64,000 nucleotides of DNA from Paratinospora sagittata (GCA_035771175.1 CM069605.1:22398288-22462287); one strand, 5' to 3'. Shown: positions 40,615 to 52,576, counted from the stretch's first letter. A program made the numbers and translations. Notes: generated by a model from the letters alone, not told the origin.

Positions 40615-40800
40615 GATAGCTTGTTATCAAGGCCTATAGTGCGCTATCGCCCATCTCACTAGAAATGGAAAGATCACTGCAAGAGCTTTATAGCGAGTTA
40701 TCAAAGGGGATAGCGCGATATAGATAATTTTCCAGAAAAACATATGTTGTATTATAGAACCCTATCAGCGTCCTATCAACACTAATAGTGCGATAGTGCC
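40615..40800 (+). repeat. cryptic 74-bp sub-repeat with paired dyads (three copies), representative
   Basis: Motifs begin at 40615, 40635, 40689, 40709, 40763 and 40783. Pairs are 20 bp apart inside and 74 bp apart between pairs. The first copy reads GATAGCTTGTTATC then TATAGTGCGCTATC. The second reads TATAGCGAGTTATC then GATAGCGCGATATA. The third reads TATCAGCGTCCTATC, with one extra base, then TAATAGTGCGATAG. About 35 bp of each 74-bp copy align well, including the spacer start TCAA after the first dyad. The same geometry is seen in alpha units, so it predates the subtype split. Confidence 0.82.
40630..40635 (+). other. AGGCCT palindrome inside the first sub-repeat, representative copy
   Basis: AGGCCT lies between the two dyads of the first pair in nearly all units. 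Units 51 (second copy) and 54 have ACGCCT instead. Confidence 0.6.
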
Positions 40801-40957
40801 TTCTAAAATATTTTGGCCAATTGCTGGATAGCCTTATTTTTGAAAAATTAATATTTTGACGCTTAAGAACCATTCCATTGACACAAAACATATTGATATA
40901 AGATTAATAATTTTTAAATCATTCAAATCTCATTGAAATTATGATTAAAACCTTTCG

Positions 40958-40969
40958 AAAAATATTTTT
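40958..40969 (+). other. A/T palindrome, subtype-specific, representative copy
   Basis: AAAAATATTTTT is a perfect 12-bp palindrome in many core units. Other beta units read GAAAAACATTTTTTC, a short hairpin with a CAT loop. Alpha units read GAACATCATTTTTTC, which destroys the symmetry. It is the clearest alpha/beta marker. Confidence 0.7.
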
Positions 40970-41072
40970 TCAAAATGAAATACTATATCGAAGTGATTTT
41001 GAAGACTTTGCAATTTTCAGATTTTTAGTGCTGAGATTGATCGAGATTTTACCCAACACACCAAATATCAAA

Positions 41073-41084
41073 CTAATGCATTAG
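41073..41084 (+). other. 12-bp palindrome with the NsiI site, representative copy
   Basis: CTAATGCATTAG is a perfect palindrome near the end of the unit. It is kept in most units; units 3, 7, 32 and 35 carry single changes in it. Confidence 0.85.
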
Positions 41085-41107
41085 ACATGAGATATGTCTT
41101 CGTTCTT

Positions 41108-42254
41108 CGAGCTTGATGTTTTGTAGACTTCGAAAGCTATTGTTTGATGTGTTCTTGATGCAATACAGGTGGTGTGTTCGTTTTTGATGTATTATCTTAC
41201 CGAGACCACTTCATATACTTACAGTTTAAGACAATGGATAGCCTCTACAAATCTAAGCACAAAAGGAATAAAATGAAGAACTTGCTGAACAATGACGTTA
41301 TCATCAAGATAGATTGCAATTTTGATTCAATTCCAGGCTTCTTCTCTTGGAAAACTCTTTGGAAAGCTCAATCTACCTTGCAAAAATCATGTGTGTTGTA
41401 TTTTTGAAAATCAGAGAATGAGTGTTTTATAAAATTAGAAGTTGCAGGTTAAAGAGCAAGAGAGTACAAAATGATTTGAATTCAAAACATTGTTCAATCT
41501 AAAGTTGTTTTGGGCGTGCGAGACAATGGGAATCATCTAGGTGTTAGTAGAAAATATTTCAATAAAGATAACCTTGCAAAACTGTGTAAGGAATAGAAAA
41601 ATCGAACAAGCATAAGTGTCAAAATTTTTCTCGTTAGAAATATCAGATTTTTGTCTCAGACGTGGATAGCGTGCTATTGGGTTGTGTATGACGTTCTCTT
41701 CTAGCGGGCTATAGCAGGTCGATATACAGAAACCCGTGAGCTCGAGTTTTTCAGACTTTCTGATAGCTTGTTATCAAGGCCTATAGTGCGCTATCGCCCA
41801 TCTCACTAGAAATGGAAAGATCACTGCAAGAGCTTTATAGCGAGTTATCAAAGGGGATAGCGCGATATAGATAATTTTCCAGAAAAACATATGTTGTATT
41901 ATAGAACCCTATCAGCGTCCTATCAACACTAATAGTGCGATAGTGCCTTCTAAAATATTTTGGCCAATTGCTGGATAGCCTTATTTTTGAAAAATTAATA
42001 TTTTGACGCTTAAGAACCATTCCATTGACACAAAACATATTGATATAAGATTAATAATTTTTAAATCATTCAAATCTCATTGAAATTATGATTAAAACCT
42101 TTCGAAAAATATTTTTTCAAAATGAAATACTATATCGAAGTGATTTTGAAGACTTTGCAATTTTCAGATTTTTAGTGCTGAGATTGATCGAGATTTTACC
42201 CAACACACCAAATATCAAACTAATGCATTAGACATGAGATATGTCTTCGTTCTT
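41108..42254 (+). repeat. satellite unit 37 (1147 bp)
   Basis: P-type with AAGATAGATTGC. A copy of unit 34 at 3441 bp, lacking that unit's private CGTTTTTCGAG. Confidence 0.97.
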
Positions 42255-43401
42255 CGAGCTTGATGTTTTGTAGACTTCGAAAGCTATTGTTTGATGTGTT
42301 CTTGATGCAATACAGGTGGTGTGTTCGTTTTTGATGTATTATCTTACCGAGACCACTTCATATACTTACAGTTTAAGACAATGGATAGCCTCTACAAATC
42401 TAAGCACAAAAGGAATAAAATGAAGAACTTGCTGAACAATGACGTTATCATCAAGATAGATTGCAATTTTGATTCAATTCCAGGCTTCTTCTCTTGGAAA
42501 ACTCTTTGGAAAGCTCAATCTACCTTGCAAAAATCATGTGTGTTGTATTTTTGAAAATCAGAGAATGAGTGTTTTATAAAATTAGAAGTTGCAGGTTAAA
42601 GAGCAAGAGAGTACAAAATGATTTGAATTCAAAACATTATTCAATCTAAAGTTGTTTTGGGCGTGCGAGACAATGGGAATCATCTAGGTGTTAGTAGAAA
42701 ATATTTCAATAAAGATAACCTTGCAAAACTGTGTAAGGAATAGAAAAATCGAACAAGCATAAGTGTCAAAATTTTTCTCGTTAGAAATATCAGATTTTTG
42801 TCTCAGACGTGGATAGCGTGCTATTGGGTTGTGTATGACGTTCTCTTCTAGCGGGCTATAGCAGGTCGATATACAGAAACCCGTGAGCTCGAGTTTTTCA
42901 GACTTTCTGATAGCTTGTTATCAAGGCCTATAGTGCGCTATCGCTCATCTCACTAGAAATGGAAAGATCACTGCAAGAGCTTTATAGCGAGTTATCAAAG
43001 GGGATAGCGCGATATAGATAATTTTCCAGAAAAACATATGTTGTATTATAGAACCCTATTAGCGTCCTATCAACACTAATAGTGCGATAGTGCCTTCTAA
43101 AATATTTTGGCCAATTGCTGGATAGCCTTATTTTTGAAAAATTAATATTTTGACACTTAAGAACCATTCCATTGATAGAAAACATGTTGATATAAGATTA
43201 ATAATTTTTAAACCATTCAAATCTCATTGAAATTATGATTAAAACCTTTCGAAAAACATTTTTTCAAAATGAAATACTATATCGAAGTGATTTTGAAGAC
43301 TTTGCAATTTTCAGATTTTTAGTGCTGAGATTGAACGAGATTTTACCCAACACACCAAATATCAAACTAATGCATTAGACATGAGATATGTCTTCGTTCT
43401 T
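42255..43401 (+). repeat. satellite unit 38 (1147 bp)
   Basis: P-type with AAGATAGATTGC; the copy of unit 35. Private variants: ACATTATTCAATC near 42636 and ATCGCTCATC near 42941. Confidence 0.97.
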
Positions 43402-44547
43402 CGAGCTTGATATTTTGTAGACTTCGAAAGCTATTGTTTGATGTGTTCTTGATGCAATACAGGTGGTGTGTTCGTTTTTTATGTTTTATTTTACCGAGAC
43501 CACTTCATATACTTACAGTTTAAGACAATGGATAGCCTCTACAAATCTAAGCACAAAAGGAATAAAATGAAGAACTTGCTGAACAATGACGTTATCATCA
43601 AGACAGATTGCAATTTTGATTCAATGCGAGGCTTCTTCTCTTGGAAAACTCTTTGGAATGCTCAATCTAACTTGCAAAAATCATGTGTGTTGTATTTTTG
43701 AAAATCAGAGAATGAGTGTTTTATGAAATTAGAAGTTGCAGGTTAAAGAGCAAGAGAGTACAAAATGATTTGAATTCAAAACATTGTTCAATCTAAAGTT
43801 GTTTTGGGTGTGCGAGACAATGGGAATCATCTAGGTGTTAGTAGAAAATATTTCAATAAAGATAACCTTGCAAAACTGTGTGAGAAATAGAAAAATCGAG
43901 CAAGCATAAGTCTCCAGATTTTTCTCGTTAGAAATATCAGATTTTTGTCTCAGACGTGGATAGCGTGCTATTGGGTTGTGTATCACGTTCTCTTTTAGCA
44001 GGCTATAGCAGGTCGATATACACAAACCCGTGAGCTCGAGTTTTTCAGACTTTCCGATAGTGTGTTATCAAGGCCTATAGTGCGCTATCGCCCATCTCAC
44101 TAGAAATGGAAAGATCACTGCAAGAGCTTTATAGCGAGTTATCAATGGGGATAGTGCGCTATAGATAATTTTCCAGAAAAATGTATGTTGTATTATAGAA
44201 CCCTATCCGCGTCCTATCAACACTAATAGTGCGATAGTGCCTTCTAAAATATTTTGGCCAATTGCTGGATAGCCTTATTTTTGAAAAATTAATATTTTGA
44301 CACTTAAGAACCATTCCATTGACACAAAACATATTGATATAAGATTAATAATTTTTAAATCATTCAAATCTCTTGGAAATTATGATTAAAACCTTTCGAA
44401 AAACATTTTTTCAAAATGAAATACTATATCGAAGTGATTTTGAAGACTTTGCAATTTTTAGAATTTTAGTGCTGAGATTGATCGAGATTTTACCCAACAC
44501 ACCAAATTCAAACTAATGCATTAGACATGAGATATGTCTTCGTTCTT
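43402..44547 (+). repeat. satellite unit 39 (1146 bp)
   Basis: M-type first half with a changed leader (TTTTTTATGTTTTATTTT). The second half is heavily substituted: GTGTGAGAAATAG, AAGTCTCCAG, ATCAATGGGG, CCCTATCCGCG. A one-base loss in ACCAAATTCAAAC makes it the only core unit not 1147 bp long. Confidence 0.97.
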
Positions 44548-45694
44548 CGAGCTTGATGTTTTGTAGACTTCGAAAGCTTTTGTTTGATGCATTCTTGATG
44601 CAATACAGGTGGTGCGTTCGTTCTTGATGTATTATCTTACCGAGACCACTTCATATACTTACAGTTTAAAACAATGGATAGCCTCTACAAATCTAAGCAC
44701 AAAAGGAATAAAATGAAGAACTTGCTGAACAATGACGTTATCATCAAGACAGATTGCAATTTTGATTCAATTCGAGGCTTCTTCTCTTGGAAAACTCTTT
44801 GGAAAGCTCAATCTACCTTGCAAAAATCATGTGTGTTGTATTTTTGAAAATCATAGAATGAGTGTTTTATAAAATTAGAAGTTGCAGGTTAAAGAGCAAG
44901 AGAGTACAAAATGATTTGAATTTAAAACATTGTTCAATCTAAAGTTGTTTTGGGCGTGCGAGACAATGGGAATCATCTAGGTGTTAGTAGAAAATATTTC
45001 AATAAAGATAACCTTGCAAAACTGTGTAAGGAATAGAAAAATCGAACAAGCATAAGTGTCCAAATTTTTCTCGTTAGAAATATCAGATTTTTGTCTCAGA
45101 CGTGGATAGCGTGCTATTGGGTTGTGTTTCATGTTCTCTTTTAGCGGGCTATAGCAGGTCGATATACACAAACCCGTGAGCTCGAGTTTTTCAGACTTTC
45201 CGATAGCTTGTTATCAAGGCCTATAGTGCGCTATCGCCCATCTCACTAGAAATGGAAAGATCACTGCAAGAGCTTTATAGCGAGTTATCAAAGGGGATAG
45301 CGCGATATAGATAATTTTCCAGAAAAACATATGTTGTATTATAGAACCCTATTAGCGTCCTATCAACACTAATAGTGCGATAGTGCCTTCTAAAATATTT
45401 TGGCCAATTGCTGGATAGCCTTATTTTTGAAAAATTAATATTTTGACACTTAAGAACCATTCCATTGACAGAAAACATATTGATATAAGATTAATAATTT
45501 TTAAATCATTCAAATCTCATTGAAATTATGATTAAAACCTTTCGAAAAACATTTTTTCAAAATGAAATACTATATCGAAGTGATTTTGAAGACTTTGCAA
45601 TTTTCAGATTTTTAGTGCTGAGATTGATCGAGATTTTACCCAACACACCAATTATCAAACTAATGCATTAGACATGAGATATGTCATCGTTCTT
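44548..45694 (+). repeat. satellite unit 40 (1147 bp)
   Basis: The GTG that opens the 77-codon frame elsewhere is GCG here (GGTGCGTTCG near 44610). The EcoRI site is lost (GAATTT at 44918). The distal half (CCTATTAGCG, GACAGAAAAC, CAATTATCAAAC) recurs in unit 43. Confidence 0.97.
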
Positions 45695-46841
45695 CGAGCT
45701 TGATCTTTTGTAGACTTCGAAAGCTATTGTTTGATGTGTTCTTGATGCAATACAGGTGGTGTGTTCGTTTTTGATGTATTATCTTACCGAGACCACTTCA
45801 TATACTTACAGTTTAAAACAATGGATAGCCTCTACAAATCTAAGCACAAAAGGAATAAAATGAAGAACTTGCTGAACAATGACGTTATCATCAAGACAGA
45901 TTGCAATTTTGATTCAATGCGAGGCTTCTTCTCTTGGAAAACTCTTTGGAATGCTCAATCTAACTTGCAAAAATCATGTGTGTTGTATTTTTGAAAATCA
46001 GAGAATGAGTGTCTTATGAAATTAGAAGTTGCAGGTTAAAGAGCAAGAGAGTACAAAATGATTTGAATTCAAAACATTGTTCAATCTAAAGTTGTTTTGG
46101 GCGTGCGAGACAATGGGAATCATCTAGGTGTTAGTAGAAAATATTTCAATAAAGATAACCTTGCAAAACTGTGTAAGGAATAGAAAAATCGAGCGAGCAT
46201 AAGTGTCCAGATTTTTCTCGTTAGAAATATCAGATTTTTGTCTCAGACGTGGATAGCGTGCTATTGGGTTGTGTATCACGTTCTCTTTTAGCAGGCTATA
46301 GCAGGTCGATATACACAAACCCGTGAGCTCGAGTTTTTCAGACTTTCCGATAGTGTGTTATCAAGGCCTATAGTGCGCTATCGCCCATCTCACTAGAAAT
46401 GGAAAGATCACTGCAAGAGCTTTATAGCGAGTTATCAAAGGGGATAGTGCGCTATAGATAATTTTCCAGAAAAATGTATGTTGTATTATAGAACCCTATC
46501 AGCGTCCTATCAACACTAATAGTGCGATAGTGCCTTCTAAAATATTTTGGCCAATTGCTGGATAGCCTTATTTTTGAAAAATTAATATTTTGACACTTAA
46601 GAACCATTCCATTGACACAAAACATATTGATATAAGATTAATAATTTTTAAATCATTCAAATCTCATTGAAATTATGATTAAAACCTTTCGAAAAACATT
46701 TTTTCAAAATGAAATACTATATCGAAGTGATTTTGAAGCCTTTGCAATTTTTAGATTTTTAGTGCTGAGATTGATCGAGATTTTACCCAACACACCAAAT
46801 ATCAAACTAATGCATTAGACATGAGATATGTCTTCGTTATT
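45695..46841 (+). repeat. satellite unit 41 (1147 bp)
   Basis: M-type with GTGTCTTATGAAATT and GAAGCCTTTGC. The first member of a 3441-bp trimer repeated as units 44-46. Confidence 0.97.
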
Positions 46842-47988
46842 CGAGCTTGATGTTTTGTAGACTTCGAAAGCTATTGTTTGATGTGTTCTTGATGCAATAC
46901 AGGTGGTGTGTTCGTTTTTGACGTATTATCTTACCGAGACCACTTCATATACTTACAGTTTAAAACAATGGATAGCCTCTACAAATCTAAGCACAAAAGG
47001 AATAAAATGAAGAACTTGCTGAACAATGACGTTATCATCAAGACAGATTGCAATTTTGATTCAATTCGAGGCTTCTTCTTTTGGAAAACTCTTTGGAAAG
47101 CTCAATCTACCTTGCAAAAATCATGTGTGTTGTATTTTTGAAAATCAGAGAATGAGTGTTTTATAAAATTAGAAGTTGCAGGTTAAAGAGCAAGAGAGTA
47201 CAAAATGATTTGAATTTAAAACATTGTTCAATCTAAAGTTATTTTGGGCGTGCGAGACAATGGGAATCATCTAGGTGTTAGTAGAAAATATTTCAATAAA
47301 GATAACCTTGCAAAACTGTGTAAGGAATAGAAAAATCGAACAAGCATAAGTGTCCAAATTTTTCTCGTTAGAAATATCAGATTTTTGTCTCAGACGTGGA
47401 TAGCGTGCTGTTGGGTTGTGTATCATGTTCTCTTTTAGCGGGCTATAGCAGGTCGATATACACAAACCCGTGAGCTCGAGTTTTTCAGACTTTCCGATAG
47501 CTTGTTATCAAGGCCTATAGTGCGCTATCGCCCATCTCACTAGAAATGCAAAGATCACTGCAAGAGCTTTATAGCGAGTTATCAAAGGGGATAGCGCGAT
47601 ATAGATAATTTTCCAGAAAAACATATGTTGTATTATAGAACCCTATCAGCGTCCTATCAACACTAATAGTGCGATAGTGCCTTCTGAAATATTTTGGCCA
47701 ATTGCTGGATAGCCTTATTTTTGAAAAATTAATATTTTGACACTTAAGAACCATTCCATTGACACAAAACATATTGATATAAGATTAATAATTTTTAAAT
47801 CATTCAAATCTCATTGAAATTATGATTAAAACCTTTCGAAAAACATTTTTTCAAAATGAAATACTATATCGAAGTGATTTTGAAGACTTTGCAATTTTCA
47901 GATTTTTAGTGCTGAGATTGATCGAGATTTTACCCAACACACCAAATATCAAACTAATGCATTAGACATGAGATATGTCTTCGTTCTT
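46842..47988 (+). repeat. satellite unit 42 (1147 bp)
   Basis: Marked by CGTTATTCGAG, TTTGACGTATT, CTTCTTTTGGAAAAC, AGTTATTTTGGG and loss of the EcoRI site (GAATTT at 47212). All recur in unit 45. Confidence 0.97.
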
Positions 47989-49135
47989 CGAGCTTGATGT
48001 TTTGTAGACTTCGAAAGCTATTGTTTGATGGGTTCTTGATGCAATACAGGTGGTGTGTTCGTTTTTGATGTATTATTTTACCGAGACCACTTCAAATACT
48101 TACAGTTTAAGACAATGGATAGCCTCTACAAATCTAAGCACAAAAGGAATAAAATGAAGAACTTGCTGAACAATGACGTTATCATCAAGACAGATTGCAA
48201 TTTTGATTCAATTCCAGGCTTCTTCTCTTGGAAAACTCTTTGGAAAGCTCAATCTACCTTGCAAAAATCATGTGTGTTGTATTTTTGAAAATCAGAGAAT
48301 GAGTGTTTTATAAAATTAGAAGTTGCAGGTTAAAGAGCAAGAGAGTACAAAATCATTTGAATTCAAAACATTGTTCAATCTAAAGTTGTTTTGGGCGTGC
48401 GAGACAATGGGAATCATCTAGGTGTTAGTAGAAAATATTTCAATAAAGATAACCTTGCAAAACTGTGTAAGGAATAGAAAAATCGAGCGAGCATAAGTGT
48501 CCAGATTTTTCTCGTTAGAAATATCAGATTTTTGTCTCAGACGTGGATAGCGTGCTATTGGGTTGTGTATCACGTTCTCTTTTAGCAGGCTATAGCAGGT
48601 CGATATACACAAACCCGTGAGCTCGAGTTTTTCAGACTTTCCGATAGCTTGTTATCAAGGCCTATAGTGCGCTATCGCCCATCTCACTAGAAATGGAAAG
48701 ATCACTGCAAGAGCTTTATAGCGAGTTATCAAAGGGGATAGCGCGATATAGATAATTTTCCAGAAAAACATATGTTGTATTATAGAACCCTATTAGCGTC
48801 CTATCAACACTAATAGTGCGATAGTGCCTTCTAAAATATTTTGGCCAATTGCTGGATAGCCTTATTTTTGAAAAATTAATATTTTGACACTTAAGAACCA
48901 TTCCATTGACAGAAAACATATTGATATAAGATTAATAATTTTTAAATCATTCAAATCTCATTGAAATTATGATTAAAACCTTTCGAAAAACATTTTTTCA
49001 AAATGAAATACTATATCGAAGTGATTTTGAAGACTTTGCAATTTTCAGATTTTTAGTGCTGAGATTGATCGAGATTTTACCCAACACACCAATTATCAAA
49101 CTAATGCATTAGACATGAGATATGTCATCGTTCTT
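47989..49135 (+). repeat. satellite unit 43 (1147 bp)
   Basis: P-type with TGATGGGTTC, CTTCAAATAC and AAAATCATTTGAATTC, all recurring in unit 46. From about 48480 it carries CGAGCGAGC like units 41 and 44, then a tail like unit 40: a mosaic. Confidence 0.97.
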
Positions 49136-50282
49136 CGAGCTTGATCTTTTGTAGACTTCGAAAGCTATTGTTTGATGTGTTCTTGATGCAATACAGGTGG
49201 TGTGTTCGTTTTTGATGTATTATCTTACCGAGACCACTTCATATACTTACAGTTTAAAACAATGGATAGCCTCTACAAATCTAAGCACAAAAGGAATAAA
49301 ATGAAGAACTTGCTGAACAATGACGTTATCATCAAGACAGATTGCAATTTTGATTCAATGCGAGGCTTCTTCTCTTGGAAAACTCTTTGGAATGCTCAAT
49401 CTAACTTGCAAAAATCATGTGTGTTGTATTTTTGAAAATCAGAGAATGAGTGTCTTATGAAATTAGAAGTTGCAGGTTAAAGAGCAAGAGAGTACAAAAT
49501 GATTTGAATTCAAAACATTGTTCAATCTAAAGTTGTTTTGGGCGTGCGAGACAATGGGAATCATCTAGGTGTTAGTAGAAAATATTTCAATAAAGATAAC
49601 CTTGCAAAACTGTGTAAGGAATAGAAAAATCGAGCGAGCATAAGTGTCCAGATTTTTCTCGTTAGAAATATCAGATTTTTGTCTCAGACGTGGATAGCGT
49701 GCTATTGGGTTGTGTATCACGTTCTCTTTTAGCAGGCTATAGCAGGTCGATATACACAAACCCGTGAGCTCGAGTTTTTCAGACTTTCCGATAGTGTGTT
49801 ATCAAGGCCTATAGTGCGCTATCGCCCATCTCACTAGAAATGGAAAGATCACTGCAAGAGCTTTATAGCGAGTTATCAAAGGGGATAGTGCGCTATAGAT
49901 AATTTTCCAGAAAAATGTATGTTGTATTATAGAACCCTATCAGCGTCCTATCAACACTAATAGTGCGATAGTGCCTTCTAAAATATTTTGGCCAATTGCT
50001 GGATAGCCTTATTTTTGAAAAATTAATATTTTGACACTTAAGAACCATTCCATTGACACAAAACATATTGATATAAGATTAATAATTTTTAAATCATTCA
50101 AATCTCATTGAAATTATGATTAAAACCTTTCGAAAAACATTTTTTCAAAATGAAATACTATATCGAAGTGATTTTGAAGCCTTTGCAATTTTTAGATTTT
50201 TAGTGCTGAGATTGATCGAGATTTTACCCAACACACCAAATATCAAACTAATGCATTAGACATGAGATATGTCTTCGTTATT
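49136..50282 (+). repeat. satellite unit 44 (1147 bp)
   Basis: A copy of unit 41 at 3441 bp, sharing GTGTCTTATGAAATT, CGAGCGAGC and GAAGCCTTTGC. Confidence 0.97.
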
Positions 50283-51429
50283 CGAGCTTGATGTTTTGTA
50301 GACTTCGAAAGCTATTGTTTGATGTGTTCTTGATGCAATACAGGTGGTGTGTTCGTTTTTGACGTATTATCTTACCGAGACCACTTCATATACTTACAGT
50401 TTAAAACAATGGATAGCCTCTACAAATCTAAGCACAAAAGGAATAAAATGAAGAACTTGCTGAACAATGACGTTATCATCAAGACAGATTGCAATTTTGA
50501 TTCAATTCGAGGCTTCTTCTTTTGGAAAACTCTTTGGAAAGCTCAATCTACCTTGCAAAAATCATGTGTGTTGTATTTTTGAAAATCAGAGAATGAGTGT
50601 TTTATAAAATTAGAAGTTGCAGGTTAAAGAGCAAGAGAGTACAAAATGATTTGAATTTAAAACATTGTTCAATCTAAAGTTATTTTGGGCGTGCGAGACA
50701 ATGGGAATCATCTAGGTGTTAGTAGAAAATATTTCAATAAAGATAACCTTGCAAAACTGTGTAAGGAATAGAAAAATCGAACAAGCATAAGTGTCCAAAT
50801 TTTTCTCGTTAGAAATATCAGATTTTTGTCTCAGACGTGGATAGCGTGCTGTTGGGTTGTGTATCATGTTCTCTTTTAGCGGGCTATAGCAGGTCGATAT
50901 ACACAAACCCGTGAGCTCGAGTTTTTCAGAATTTCCGATAGCTTGTTATCAAGGCCTATAGTGCGCTATCGCCCATCTCACTAGAAATGCAAAGATCACT
51001 GCAAGAGCTTTATAGCGAGTTATCAAAGGGGATAGCGCGATATAGATAATTTTCCAAAAAAACATATGTTGTATTATAGAACCCTATCAGCGTCCTATCA
51101 ACACTAATAGTGCGATAGTGCCTTCTGAAATATTTTGGCCAATTGCTGGATAGCCTTATTTTTGAAAAATTAATATTTTGACACTTAAGAACCATTCCAT
51201 TGACACAAAACATATTGATATAAGATTAATAATTTTTAAATCATTCAAATCTCATTGAAATTATGATTAAAACCTTTCGAAAAACATTTTTTCAAAATGA
51301 AATACTATATCGAAGTGATTTTGAAGACTTTGCAATTTTCAGATTTTTAGTGCTGAGATTGATCGAGATTTTACCCAACACACCAAATATCAAACTAATG
51401 CATTAGACATGAGATATGTCTTCGTTCTT
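50283..51429 (+). repeat. satellite unit 45 (1147 bp)
   Basis: A copy of unit 42, including the lost EcoRI site (GAATTT at 50653). Private variants: CAGAATTTCCG near 50927 and TTCCAAAAAAAC near 51053. Confidence 0.97.
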
Positions 51430-52576
51430 CGAGCTTGATGTTTTGTAGACTTCGAAAGCTATTGTTTGATGGGTTCTTGATGCAATACAGGTGGTGTGTT
51501 CGTTTTTGATGTATTATTTTACCGAGACCACTTCAAATACTTACAGTTTAAGACAATGGATAGCCTCTACAAATCTAAGCACAAAAGGAATAAAATGAAG
51601 AACTTGCTGAACAATGACGTTATCATCAAGACAGATTGCAATTTTGATTCAATTCCAGGCTTCTTCTCTTGGAAAACTCTTTGGAAAGCTCAATCTACCT
51701 TGCAAAAATCATGTGTGTTGTATTTTTGAAAATCAGAGAATGAGTGTTTTATAAAATTAGAAGTTGCAGGTTAAAGAGCAAGAGAGTACAAAATCATTTG
51801 AATTCAAAACATTGTTCAATCTAAAGTTGTTTTGGGCGTGCGAGACAATGGGAATCATCTAGGTGTTAGTAGAAAATTTTTCAATAAAGATAACCTTGCA
51901 AAACTGTGTAAGGAATAGAAAAATCGAACAAGCTTAAGTGTCCAAATTTTTCTCGTTAGAAATATCAGATTTTTGTCTCAGACGTGGATAGCGTGCTGTT
52001 GGGTTGTGTATCATGTTCTCTTTTAGCGGGCTATAGCAGGTCGATATACACAAACCCGTGAGCTCGAGTTTTTCAGACTTTCCGATAGCTTGTTATCAAG
52101 GCCTATAGTGCGCTATCGCCCATCTCACTAGAAATGGAAAGATCACTGCAAGAGCTTTATAGCGAGTTATCAAAGGGGATAGCGCGATATAGATAATTTT
52201 CCAGAAAAACATATGTTGTATTATAGAACCCTATCAGCGTCCTATCAACACTAATAGTGCGATAGTGCCTTCTGAAATATTTTGGCCAATTGCTGGATAG
52301 CCTTATTTTTGAAAAATTAATATTTTGACACTTAAGAACCATTCCATTGACACAAAACATATTGATATAAGATTAATAATTTTTAAATCATTCAAATCTC
52401 ATTGAAATTATGATTAAAACCTTTCGAAAAACATTTTTTCAAAATGAAATACTATATCGAAGTGATTTTGAAGGCTTTGCAATTTTCAGATTTTTAGTGC
52501 TGAGATTGATCGAGATTTTACCCAACACACCAAATATCAAACTAATGCATTAGACATGAGATATGTCTTCGTTCTT
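51430..52576 (+). repeat. satellite unit 46 (1147 bp)
   Basis: A copy of unit 43 up to about 51870, then a different core sequence (AAATTTTTCAATAAAG, CAAGCTTAAG). Private variant: GAAGGCTTTGC near 52470. Confidence 0.97.

Larger units (their letters stand above)
39961..41107 (+). repeat. satellite unit 36 (1147 bp), reference unit
   Basis: M-type, with no obvious private change. I use it as the reference for the internal features listed separately: the 77-codon frame, conserved block, EcoRI palindrome, dyad cluster, A/T palindrome and NsiI palindrome. Confidence 0.98.
34226..44547 (+). repeat. three-unit P-P-M higher-order repeat, three copies, period 3441 bp
   Basis: Units 31-39 run P,P,M three times (P = CAATTCCAGGC with CTACCTTGC; M = CAATGCGAGGC with GTTTTATGAAATTAG). 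GCAATAGAC marks units 32 and 35. AAGATAGATTGC marks both P units of the second and third copies. The third M unit (39) is more diverged. Upstream, units 26-30 run P,M,M,P,M, a less regular stage of the same pattern. Confidence 0.88.
45155..51870 (+). repeat. three-unit duplication, period 3441 bp
   Basis: Units 41/44, 42/45 and 43/46 match pairwise, sharing rare variants such as GTGTCTTATGAAATT, CTTCTTTTGGAAAAC, the EcoRI loss and TGATGGGTTC. The differences are a handful of single bases, so the duplication is recent. Limits are placed where units 40/43 and 43/46 begin and stop agreeing. Confidence 0.9.

Noticed and set aside
40613..40630. rDNA spacer or histone cluster repeat
   Set aside because: Units contain no rRNA-like or histone-like segment; the monomer is fully accounted for by non-coding sequence.
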